Below, in pieces: positions 7,919 through 15,464 of a stretch of 64,000 bases of DNA. The notes beneath the pieces were generated by a model that ran no database searches, was not told the DNA's origin, and worked only from the letters and a program-made list of their open reading frames with translations. The position numbers and the translations under genes were made by a program. Positions within the stretch are counted from its first letter, which is position 1, and each line of letters begins with the position of its first letter. Origin of the DNA: Shiella aurantiaca. Its GTDB lineage: Bacteria > Bacteroidota > Bacteroidia > Cytophagales > Cyclobacteriaceae. The DNA lies in NCBI GenBank assembly GCA_030412945.1, contig JAUHJS010000005.1, forward strand, positions 235,794 to 299,793. The letters run 5' to 3'.

Positions 7919-9901
7919 ATGGCAGAAAAGGCTCATCATAAATTTATGCAGGAGGCGTCAGAACTGATTGACGACCTCGAACAGTCCGTACTCGAACTGG
8001 AAAAAGAACGCGGCAATGCAGCACATATCGAGCAGATATTTCGGGTAATGCACACCTTCAAGGGTACGGCCAAAATGTTTGGCTTTGATAAAATTGGGGA
8101 GTTTACGCATTACCTTGAAAACATTTATGATGAGCTAAGAGCAGAGAAAATCACCCTTAGTGAGGGAATATTGGAGGTTACCTTCCAGTCGGTAGACCAT
8201 ATCCGAAACTTGCTCCACCAGCCAGCAGAGCTTGCCCATGCTATTGAGCAGCAGCATGCCCAGCTTTTAGAGAAAGTGATTCATCTTTCCGGTGCGGCCA
8301 CTGGTATTGAAACCAGCCACAAGGCCAAGAAGCATGCCGCCCAGTTGTATTACATCCACTTTGCTCCGGCTCCGCATTTTATCAAAACGGGCAATAATCC
8401 CCTGTTTTTGCTAGAAGACCTCCTGCGCCATGGCGAATACCATATGCATACGCGTACGGAAAACATACCTTCGGTAGATCAGTACCAAGCCGATACTACC
8501 TACCTTGCGTGGGATATTCTGCTATACACTAGCAGCTCAGCCAGCGAGTTGGAGGATGAGTTTATGTTTGTGATGGACGACTGCAGCTTGCAGATTACCG
8601 CCCTGGGCACACAAAACCTATTACAAAATGGCGCTTTCCTGCACGACCTCAAAAAAGCAGGAAGCTTCACTGAAAAAACAATTTTGAGCTTACAAGCAGC
8701 CAGAACCAGCCCTGAAACGGCCACTCCGGCAAAAACGCACAAAGCAAAATCGGCCTCGGGCAACCACGTAATAAAAGTTACCTACGAAAAGATAGACAAC
8801 CTCATGGGGCTTGTCAGCGAATTGGTAACTACCCAAGCACGCCTTAGTTTATATACCGATCAGCATAAAACCAGCGAGCTGGAAGAGATTGCCGAAAACG
8901 TAGAAAAGCTGGTACGCCAACTGCGCGATGAGGCATTTAGTATCTCCCTTTTGCCGGTAAGCCATTTAAAAATGCGCTTTGAGCGCCTTGTACGCGATAC
9001 CGCCAAAGACCTCCACAAAAAAGTCCATTTCATCAGCGAAGGCGATGATACGGAGCTAGATAAAAAAATAATTGAAGCCCTTACCGATCCGCTATTGCAC
9101 ATTCTGCGCAATAGCCTCGGTCACGGACTGGAGCTGCCCGCAGAGCGCCTTGCCAAAGGCAAACCGGAATTTGGCACCTTATTGTTGAAGTCCTACACTT
9201 CGGGTGCGCATGTAGTAATAGAAGTGCATGACGATGGTGCCGGAATCGACCCGACCAGAGTAAAACAAAAGGCCATAGAAAAAGGGCTCATTGAGCCTCA
9301 TGCCGAACTCAGCGAAAAAGAAATTTATAACCTGATATTCCTACCCGGATTCAGCACCGCCCAAGCCATTACCGATGTGTCGGGACGGGGCGTGGGCATG
9401 GACGTAGTGAAAAAAGCAGTGGTAGATTTAAGAGGCGACATCCAAATTGAATCTACTTTAGGCAAAGGAACCATTATGCGTTTGATTTTGCCGCTTTCGC
9501 TGAGCATTATCGATGGGCTATTGGTGCAGTTAGATAATCACCAATACATTATCCCGCTATCTTCTATCGAAAAATGTTATGAAGTGGCAGCCGATAGCAT
9601 CACGCCAGATATGAACGGACTCATTGTACTCGATGCCGAACAAATCCCATTGATTGATTTGCGAAAAGTATTTGACCTGGCTCCTAGTGAGAAGGAAAGA
9701 ACCAATTTGATTGTATCGCGCTTTGGCAATCAGAAATTGGCCATTCAGGTAGACGACATCGTAGACGAGTACCAAGCCGTAATCAAACCTTTGGGCGGCA
9801 TGTACAAGCATCAAGACTTCGCCTCCGGAGCCAGTATTTTGGGCAATGGCCGGGTAGCGTTGGTGCTGGATGTATCGCGCCTTGGTGAGTTGGTAGCCTA
9901 A
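7919..9901 (+). CDS. cheA: Chemotaxis histidine kinase CheA
   Basis: 660 residues. The N-terminal HPt domain has phosphoacceptor His45 (MHTFKGTAKMFGF). A P2-like region (about 135-245) with the pattern YIHFAPAP, GNNPLFLLEDLL and DEFMFVMDDC follows. P3 dimerisation is near 285-345 (KIDNLMGLVSELVTTQARL), then the HATPase with N-box HILRNSLGHG, G1 DDGAGID and G2 SGRGVGMDVV, and a C-terminal CheW-like P5 domain. The N-box has Gly where most CheA proteins have Asp (NSxDHG). CheA phosphorylates CheY and CheB under control of the receptor and CheW. It is the last gene of the first unit, closed by a terminator 25 bp downstream. Confidence 0.95.
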   Translation: MAEKAHHKFMQEASELIDDLEQSVLELEKERGNAAHIEQIFRVMHTFKGTAKMFGFDKIGEFTHYLENIYDELRAEKITLSEGILEVTFQSVDHIRNLLHQPAELAHAIEQQHAQLLEKVIHLSGAATGIETSHKAKKHAAQLYYIHFAPAPHFIKTGNNPLFLLEDLLRHGEYHMHTRTENIPSVDQYQADTTYLAWDILLYTSSSASELEDEFMFVMDDCSLQITALGTQNLLQNGAFLHDLKKAGSFTEKTILSLQAARTSPETATPAKTHKAKSASGNHVIKVTYEKIDNLMGLVSELVTTQARLSLYTDQHKTSELEEIAENVEKLVRQLRDEAFSISLLPVSHLKMRFERLVRDTAKDLHKKVHFISEGDDTELDKKIIEALTDPLLHILRNSLGHGLELPAERLAKGKPEFGTLLLKSYTSGAHVVIEVHDDGAGIDPTRVKQKAIEKGLIEPHAELSEKEIYNLIFLPGFSTAQAITDVSGRGVGMDVVKKAVVDLRGDIQIESTLGKGTIMRLILPLSLSIIDGLLVQLDNHQYIIPLSSIEKCYEVAADSITPDMNGLIVLDAEQIPLIDLRKVFDLAPSEKERTNLIVSRFGNQKLAIQVDDIVDEYQAVIKPLGGMYKHQDFASGASILGNGRVALVLDVSRLGELVA

Positions 9902-9925
9902 GCAGATTATCTATTAAAATTAGCC

Positions 9926-9950
9926 AAACCCTCAGCCGAGGGTTTTTTTT
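9926..9950 (+). terminator. Intrinsic terminator after cheA
   Basis: Stem AAACCCTC / GAGGGTTT with loop AGCC, running into eight T residues. It separates the cheA-ending unit from the cheW-starting unit. Confidence 0.9.
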
Positions 9951-9967
9951 GTGCTTTTCACGAAGCC

Positions 9968-10060
9968 GACTGGGAAATTTCCCAATCTAAAACAGGGCAT
10001 TTCACGGCTAATACTGAATCCTCCTATAAAAATCCCCCTCAAGTTTCTGTCTATTTGTAT
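9968..10060 (+). promoter_or_regulatory. Promoter module B of the chemotaxis locus
   Basis: GACTGGGAAATTTCCCAATC (9968-9987) is the same 20-mer as at 5630-5649 with one base changed, which breaks one pair of the palindrome. The same blocks follow at the same offsets: ACGG (10004-10007), CTGAAT (10014-10019), TCCTAT (10022-10027) and TTTGTAT (10054-10060). The palindrome-to-TTTGTAT distance is 67 bp in both copies. I infer that cheW and its followers are co-regulated with the cheA unit. Confidence 0.65.
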
Positions 10061-10069
10061 CATACAAAT
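10053..10069. promoter_or_regulatory. 17-bp palindrome overlapping the cheW start
   Basis: ATTTGTATCATACAAAT is a perfect inverted repeat (8-bp arms, one central base) that covers the TTTGTAT box and the first two bases of the upstream cheW ATG. It could be a second operator or a hairpin at the ribosome site. It is not shared with module A. Confidence 0.4.
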
Positions 10070-10580
10070 GAATACGGAAATGGAAGATTTCAAATTACTC
10101 AGCAACACCGATTCTTACCTCACTTTCAGCATGAACCAAGAGCTATTTGCGGTGAGTGTGAAAAAGGTAACCGAACTATTGGAAATGCTACCGGTAACCG
10201 TGGTGCCCAAAGCACCTGCCTATATGCGCGGTGTAATTAACCTACGAGGTTCGGTAGTGCCTGTGCTCGATACCCGCACCAAGTTTTCATTGCCTTCGGT
10301 ACCCGATAGCATCGATACCTGCATAGTGGTAATGACCATTGAAAACGGAGAAGAACTTGTGAAAATTGGCGCCATAGTAGACAGCGTATCCGAAGTAATC
10401 GAAATCCCCAATGAAGAAATCATGCCTTTGCCCGCTATCAGCAAAAAAGAAAGAGCGCAGTTTATCCATGGGGTGATCAAGAAAGAAGAGCGCTTTATCA
10501 TGATTTTAGACGTGGACCGCGTGTTCAGCACCGAAGAGGTAATCAGCCTGAAAGCTACCGAACTAGAAAACGTAGGATAA
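10068..10580 (+). CDS. cheW: Chemotaxis coupling protein CheW
   Basis: About 170 residues forming one CheW domain, with DSYLTFSMNQELFAVSVKKV at the start, MRGVINLRGSVVPVLDTR in the middle and FIMILDVDRVF near the end. CheW bridges receptors and CheA. Two ATGs are possible, 10068 and 10080. If the TTTGTAT box is the -7 element, transcription would begin close to 10065 and the 10080 start would be more natural. It begins the second chemotaxis unit; cheR follows one base after its stop. Confidence 0.93.
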   Translation: MNTEMEDFKLLSNTDSYLTFSMNQELFAVSVKKVTELLEMLPVTVVPKAPAYMRGVINLRGSVVPVLDTRTKFSLPSVPDSIDTCIVVMTIENGEELVKIGAIVDSVSEVIEIPNEEIMPLPAISKKERAQFIHGVIKKEERFIMILDVDRVFSTEEVISLKATELENVG

Positions 10581-10581
10581 G

Positions 10582-11439
10582 ATGATTGCCGAAATGAACA
10601 CCTCGCTACTCACTATCACACCTGCCGACTACCGGAAGCTAAGTGATTACATTCAAAGTAATTACGGCATACAGCTGCCCGATAGCAAGCAGAAAATGGT
10701 AGAAGCCCGTTTGCAAAAACGCATCAAAACCTTGCAAATGAGCAGCTTCAGCGAGTACCTCCATTTCGTATTTTCCGAAGAGGGTAACCAGCAGGAATAT
10801 TTCCAGATGATTGACCTCATTACTACCAACAAAACCGATTTCTACCGCGAAGCGGCTCACTTTGAGTTTCTTACCAATGAGTGGCTACCCAAGTTTGTAG
10901 AAAATAAGCGCGAAGGCGAGCCCCTGAAAATATGGAGCTCGGCTTGCTCTACCGGAGAGGAGATTTATACCCTGGTGATGGTATTGAAAGATTATATGCT
11001 GGCCAATTATCAAAGCTTCGGGTATAAAATTCTGGGAACAGATCTTTCATTACGCGCCTTGCAAACAGCCGCAGCCGGGGTATACGCTCATGAAAAAATC
11101 GAGGCTATCCCGATGAATATTCGCAAAAGGTATTTGCTCAAGAACAATAACCCCACTGCTCCTCAGGTGATGGTAAAGCCGGAGCTTAAGCAAAATATCC
11201 AGCTCAAGCGATTCAACCTGCTCAAGAGCTATGAGGGCATACAAGAGAGCTTCGATATTATCTTCTGCCGCAATGTATTGATTTACTTCAGCAAAGAAAG
11301 CCAATACCAAGTGGTGAGCGAATTGCTCAAAAAGCTAAAACCCGGTGGCTACCTTTTTATTGGCCATGCCGAATCGCTGACCAATTTCAGCCTGCCTATA
11401 GTGCAAGTAAAACCTACGATTTACAGAAAAATTAACTAA
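10582..11439 (+). CDS. cheR: Chemoreceptor methyltransferase CheR
   Basis: 285 residues. It has an N-terminal helical CheR domain (about 10-70) and a C-terminal SAM-dependent methyltransferase domain with IWSSACSTGEEIYTL as the SAM-binding loop and FDIIFCRNVLIYF as a later conserved motif. CheR methylates glutamates on the chemoreceptor. ATG 10582 lies one base after the cheW stop; an alternative ATG at 10594 would be nearly equivalent. The receptor at the end of the same operon is the obvious substrate. Confidence 0.94.
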   Translation: MIAEMNTSLLTITPADYRKLSDYIQSNYGIQLPDSKQKMVEARLQKRIKTLQMSSFSEYLHFVFSEEGNQQEYFQMIDLITTNKTDFYREAAHFEFLTNEWLPKFVENKREGEPLKIWSSACSTGEEIYTLVMVLKDYMLANYQSFGYKILGTDLSLRALQTAAAGVYAHEKIEAIPMNIRKRYLLKNNNPTAPQVMVKPELKQNIQLKRFNLLKSYEGIQESFDIIFCRNVLIYFSKESQYQVVSELLKKLKPGGYLFIGHAESLTNFSLPIVQVKPTIYRKIN

Positions 11440-11442
11440 GCC

Positions 11443-12318
11443 ATGGAAAACCTCAGTAATCTTCAACTACTCAGCGAGCTCAAAAAAAGACTCACCGACA
11501 GTGAAAATACCATTGCCGAGCAACGCCAATTGGTACATGAGCTTAGTGAACTCAATAAGAAGCTGGAAAAATCAGAAGAAATGAAGAGCCAGTTTTTGAG
11601 CAATATCAAAAACGAAATCAATAACCCCTTGGCCTCTATTTTGGCCTTATCGAAAAATATCATCACTAAATACACAGAATTGAATCCAGAGGCACGCAAA
11701 AGCCTAAAACATATTTATAACGAAGCCCATTCGCTCGATTTTCAATTGAGCAACATTATTCTAGCAGCCGAACTGGAAGCAGGCCAATCTAATCCTCAGC
11801 CAGTGCGCCTGAATGTGCACCACGTTATTGAAACAGCCCTTGCTTATTTTGACAATTTAGTAGAAAAGAAAAAACTACAAATTGCTCTTACTGGTGATTC
11901 ACAAGTGCATTTCCTTTCCGATAGCCACTATTTGAAAGCCATCATTGCCAATCTACTTTCCAATGCCATCAAGTTCAGTCATGAAGGCACTACGGTGGAA
12001 GTGTACATGGAGCATACGGCTGAGAACCTTGTGATGCGAATCGTTAACCAAGGAAAAGCCATTAATAGCGCTGAGCTTTCACGTATTTTCGACCGCTTCA
12101 CTCAATTAGAGAGCGGTACCCGCAAATCGTTTGGTGGCCATGGACTAGGCCTTGCTATCGTAAAAGAATTAGTAGATCTCCTTGGAGGACAACTACACAT
12201 CAGTAGCCAAGAGAAAGGTACTCAGGTAGAAATAACTCTCCCTAACAAAATCAATGATGCGCGTTTTCATGCCACCGAGGGTGAAAACGATGAAATCTTA
12301 TTTGAGCAGAGTTTCTAA
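11443..12318 (+). CDS. Degenerate histidine kinase in the che operon
   Basis: 291 residues: N-terminal coiled coil (about 10-48), HisKA-like helix pair and HATPase fold, with no sensor domain. The H-box reads FLSNIKNEINNPLASI, where the phosphoacceptor His is Asn57. The N-box is kept (LLSNAIKFS) and so is G2 (GGHGLGLAIVKELVDLLGG). The G1 box reads VNQGKAI in place of DNGxGI, so the adenine-binding Asp is lost too. It therefore looks like a pseudokinase, perhaps a scaffold or an adaptor for CheA or CheW. It lies 3 bp after cheR and 8 bp before the cheD ATG, so it is part of the operon. Confidence 0.8.
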   Translation: MENLSNLQLLSELKKRLTDSENTIAEQRQLVHELSELNKKLEKSEEMKSQFLSNIKNEINNPLASILALSKNIITKYTELNPEARKSLKHIYNEAHSLDFQLSNIILAAELEAGQSNPQPVRLNVHHVIETALAYFDNLVEKKKLQIALTGDSQVHFLSDSHYLKAIIANLLSNAIKFSHEGTTVEVYMEHTAENLVMRIVNQGKAINSAELSRIFDRFTQLESGTRKSFGGHGLGLAIVKELVDLLGGQLHISSQEKGTQVEITLPNKINDARFHATEGENDEILFEQSF

Positions 12319-12326
12319 GCTTGAAT

Positions 12327-12797
12327 ATGAGCATGATAGATATCGACAAGCATTTTCTGTACCCTGCCAATATCTGGGTGGCTCAGCAGCCTACTATCAT
12401 CAGTACGCTACTCGGCACTTGCGTGGCGGTTTGCTTGTGGGACTCTCGTGCAAAAATAGGTGGGATGAACCACTACCTGCTGCCGCTATGGAACGGTGAT
12501 GGTTTGGCTTCGCCCAAATACGGAAACATTGCCATTCACAAACTGGTGGATGAAATGCAAGCCCAAGGAGCCTCGCCCAAGCGCATGGTAGCCAAAATCT
12601 TCGGAGGCAAAACCTCCCAAAAAGGAGGCAGCGTAGCCTATAGCATTGGGCTTCGTAACATTCAGATTGCCAAAGAAATGCTCGAAGAATTGCAAATTCC
12701 TCTTTTGGCCGAAAGTGTGGGTGGCGAATATGGCCGCACCATCAAGTTCGATACCGAAAGCGGGAAAGTATATATGAAACTGATTCAAGGAAGCTAA
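12327..12797 (+). CDS. cheD: Chemoreceptor glutamine deamidase CheD
   Basis: About 156 residues with the CheD active-site region LGTCVAVCLWD, the downstream GGMNHYLLP that supplies the catalytic His, and the later KIFGG and VGGEYGR motifs. CheD deamidates receptor glutamines. It may also bind a CheC-type phosphatase, but no CheC is present here. ATG 12327 was preferred to the TTG six bases upstream; ATG 12333 is also possible. The last base of its stop codon is the first base of the cheB ATG. Confidence 0.93.
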   Translation: MSMIDIDKHFLYPANIWVAQQPTIISTLLGTCVAVCLWDSRAKIGGMNHYLLPLWNGDGLASPKYGNIAIHKLVDEMQAQGASPKRMVAKIFGGKTSQKGGSVAYSIGLRNIQIAKEMLEELQIPLLAESVGGEYGRTIKFDTESGKVYMKLIQGS

Positions 12798-13864
12798 TGC
12801 CTACGAGTACTCCATATCGCGACAAAATTCAGGTCATGGTGATTGATGACTCCGCCTTGGTACGCAAAGTATTGGGCGACTACATCAATCAGCAATCCGA
12901 TATGCAGGTAACAGCCGTAGCGGCCGATCCATATATAGCGGTGCAAAAACTGAAAGCGCGCAAGCCCGATGTGATTACCCTGGATGTGGAGATGCCTCGT
13001 ATGGATGGCCTGACCTTCCTGAAAAAGCTAATGGCTCAGCACCCGATTCCGGTCATTATTGTTTCCAGTCTCACTAAAAAAGGAGGCGAAATAGCCCTCA
13101 GAGGTCTTGAATACGGGGCGGTGGATTTCTTCCCCAAGGAAGATATGCGCGTGGTGAGCAATCAGCCCGAAGAATACGAACACCTATTAGATAAAATTCG
13201 CGCTGCCTCCAAAGCCAAGCCCAAGCGATTGGTACAGGCACAGGATATTTTCAGTCGTCCGGTACCAAACGAACTAGCCACGGTGTATACCACCGAAAAG
13301 GTAATCGCTATAGGTGCATCGGCCGGGGGTACCGAAGCTCTGAAAGAAGTGCTTATGCAAATGCCCATTAATTGCCCCGGAATGGTGATTGTACAACACA
13401 TGCCTCCGGTGTATACCAAAAGCTTTGCCGAGCGCCTGAATGAGCTATGTGCCATCACGGTAAAGGAAGCCGAGCATAACGATACCATTATCCCCGGCAG
13501 GGCACTAATTGCCCCCGGAGACAAGCACATGCGCATTAAAAGAAGCGGTGCTGTGGCTCAGGTAGAACTGTGGGACGGCCCACTGGTAAACCGCCACAAG
13601 CCAGCCGTAGATGTACTCTTTCACTCCGCTGCCGAGCAGTTGGGGAAAAATGCCCTTGGGGTAATATTAACAGGGATGGGTGCCGATGGTGCCCAAGGCC
13701 TGAAAGCCATGCGTGAAAAAGGAGCCATTACCATCGCTCAAGACGAACAGAGCTCAGTGGTATATGGCATGCCCAAAGAGGCCGCCAAAATTGGCGCAGC
13801 CAAACACATACTGCCTTTGTCGCGCATAGCACACGAATTAGTAACACTTAGTGCAACAATATGA
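12797..13864 (+). CDS. cheB: Chemoreceptor methylesterase CheB
   Basis: 355 residues: receiver domain (about 10-130; acidic pair in VIDDSA, phosphoacceptor in TLDVEMP, Lys in FFPKED) and C-terminal methylesterase with the Ser-His-Asp triad in IGASAGGTEAL, VQHMPP and GMGADGAQG. It removes methyl groups from receptors, opposing CheR, and is activated by CheA phosphorylation. It overlaps cheD by one base and the next gene by four, which implies coupled translation. Confidence 0.95.
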   Translation: MPTSTPYRDKIQVMVIDDSALVRKVLGDYINQQSDMQVTAVAADPYIAVQKLKARKPDVITLDVEMPRMDGLTFLKKLMAQHPIPVIIVSSLTKKGGEIALRGLEYGAVDFFPKEDMRVVSNQPEEYEHLLDKIRAASKAKPKRLVQAQDIFSRPVPNELATVYTTEKVIAIGASAGGTEALKEVLMQMPINCPGMVIVQHMPPVYTKSFAERLNELCAITVKEAEHNDTIIPGRALIAPGDKHMRIKRSGAVAQVELWDGPLVNRHKPAVDVLFHSAAEQLGKNALGVILTGMGADGAQGLKAMREKGAITIAQDEQSSVVYGMPKEAAKIGAAKHILPLSRIAHELVTLSATI

Positions 13865-14148
13865 ATCAGAAGGAAATGCATAGCGATGACTCTCCTGCAC
13901 AGATAGTGGAAAGCATACTCAATGAGTTCAGCTTCTATAATGATCACGTGCTAAGAGGCCCCCTATGTCGTATTGCAGGCCTTATCTCGCTTCTTAACAT
14001 GGAAAAAGAAGAGGAGAACAGGAAAAAGATTATCAAATGCCTAGCAGAAGCTGCCGATGAAATAGACGCAGCCTCTCGGACACTCACCTGTCTGCTCAAC
14101 AAATACACTACACTAAATCAAAATCATTCTATTAATAAAACCTATTAA
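13861..14148 (+). CDS. Stand-alone histidine kinase H-box (DHp-like) protein
   Basis: 95 residues, helical, without an ATPase domain. The segment YNDHVLRGPLCRIAGLISLL (about 26-45) matches the H-box helix of HisKA-type kinases of the HxxRxPxxRIxGL kind; the nearby 7TMR kinase has HNVRAPISRIQGLL. His29 is the candidate phosphoacceptor. A second helix (about 50-85) would complete a dimerising hairpin. It starts inside the cheB stop (ATGA overlap). It could act as a phosphotransfer protein or an interaction partner of the degenerate kinase in the same operon. Function is inferred from this motif only. Confidence 0.65.
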   Translation: MNQKEMHSDDSPAQIVESILNEFSFYNDHVLRGPLCRIAGLISLLNMEKEEENRKKIIKCLAEAADEIDAASRTLTCLLNKYTTLNQNHSINKTY

Positions 14149-14150
14149 CA

Positions 14151-15437
14151 ATGAAATCACTAAAAGCCACCTATCTCTTTCTTTTCCTATTCGGTATGAT
14201 AGGATTGAACCTAGAAACCCAAGCACAGGATGCAAAAGTTTCGGCTCACTACCGCATCAACCCCCTTCATTCCAGAGGCTTCCGCGACCCGCTGAACCCT
14301 GGTGAAAAACCGGGCTTTTACACCATGCAGATCAGCCGCTTGAACCTTGAGCTAAGCAATAAAGGTGACTTAAGTGCCGGCTTGAGCATTCAGGACCGTA
14401 GGTTTTGGGGTGATGAAAGTACCCGCGATGATAAAGCAACCGTTACGATTTACCGTGCGTGGGTGCAGAAGCACTTTACCGAAGCTTTCTCGGTGAAATT
14501 AGGTCGCCAAGACTTGATTTATAATGACAACTACCTGATGGGCGAGCGCGCCTGGGTGGGTACACTAGCCCACGATGTGGCCAAAGTGATTTATGAGAAA
14601 AATGGCTTTAAAGCACACCTTGTAGCCGGTGTAAACACCAAGGGAGGCGAGCTAGACAGAGACCTATACCTAGGCATCAACAACTACAAAAACATGCAGT
14701 TCTTATGGTTGCACAAAGATTTCAAAAAACTGTCCAGCTCTTTCATCCTTCAAAACCTAGGCTTTGAAAATGCCGATTCTTCTCTTACCGTGTACAACAT
14801 GCAAAACATTGGTACGCACAACGAATTGACTATTTCCAATTCCCTAAGCCTTACCGCTTTTTATTATCATCAGCTTGGGAAAAATGGGAAAAACCAGAAT
14901 GTAGATGCCTATTATTATTCCGCTCAACTTACCTATACTCCTATTGAGCCATTGTCAATAACTGCAGCCACCTTGGTGAGCTCTGGTGATTCACAAAATG
15001 ATTACGAAGACCCCACCAACACCCGCTCACGCTACCACGACAAGCCTTTCTTCAATGGGCACGAGCACTTTGGTTTGATGGATTATTTCTTTTTCAAGAA
15101 TAATACTTATATGGGCGTGAACGACTACTTCTTTAAAGTGGAATATCAGGTAAATCCTAAACTAAAAATTACCAATACCACGCATGAGTTCTTTACCAAT
15201 CAAGTAATGAACAATGAACTGAACCAAGCCATGGATAAGAACTTGGGTATTGAGAATGACTTGCTTATCGCCTATAAAGTAAGCAACGGACTAAAGGTTA
15301 CCCTGGGCCATTCTATCATGTTTGGTACCGATACCTTCCAGCAATTCACCGGAGGCAAAACCATTACCGAAAGCCAATATTTCTATGCGGTAATCGTGGC
15401 AAATCCGGTATTCTTCCAAAGCAAAAAAGACAATTAA
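14151..15437 (+). CDS. Outer-membrane beta-barrel (alginate-export/porin-like)
   Basis: 428 residues with an N-terminal signal peptide (cleavage near TQAQD, about residue 26). The rest alternates short amphipathic strands and turns typical of a beta-barrel. The stretch YRAWVQKHFTEAFSVKLGRQ with the following YNDNYLMGERAW resembles the alginate-export/OprD-like barrel families. It sits in the chemotaxis operon, 2 bp after the H-box protein and 27 bp before the receptor. It could admit a ligand to the periplasm where the receptor senses it. Substrate unknown; the barrel call is good, the family name tentative. Confidence 0.7.
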   Translation: MKSLKATYLFLFLFGMIGLNLETQAQDAKVSAHYRINPLHSRGFRDPLNPGEKPGFYTMQISRLNLELSNKGDLSAGLSIQDRRFWGDESTRDDKATVTIYRAWVQKHFTEAFSVKLGRQDLIYNDNYLMGERAWVGTLAHDVAKVIYEKNGFKAHLVAGVNTKGGELDRDLYLGINNYKNMQFLWLHKDFKKLSSSFILQNLGFENADSSLTVYNMQNIGTHNELTISNSLSLTAFYYHQLGKNGKNQNVDAYYYSAQLTYTPIEPLSITAATLVSSGDSQNDYEDPTNTRSRYHDKPFFNGHEHFGLMDYFFFKNNTYMGVNDYFFKVEYQVNPKLKITNTTHEFFTNQVMNNELNQAMDKNLGIENDLLIAYKVSNGLKVTLGHSIMFGTDTFQQFTGGKTITESQYFYAVIVANPVFFQSKKDN

Positions 15438-15464
15438 TCCCTACACATCACAAAACTTACAATC

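Noticed and set aside
9951..10067. N-terminal extension of CheW from an upstream in-frame TTG
   Set aside because: It would cover the promoter module and part of the cheA terminator; the CheW domain begins at the later ATGs.
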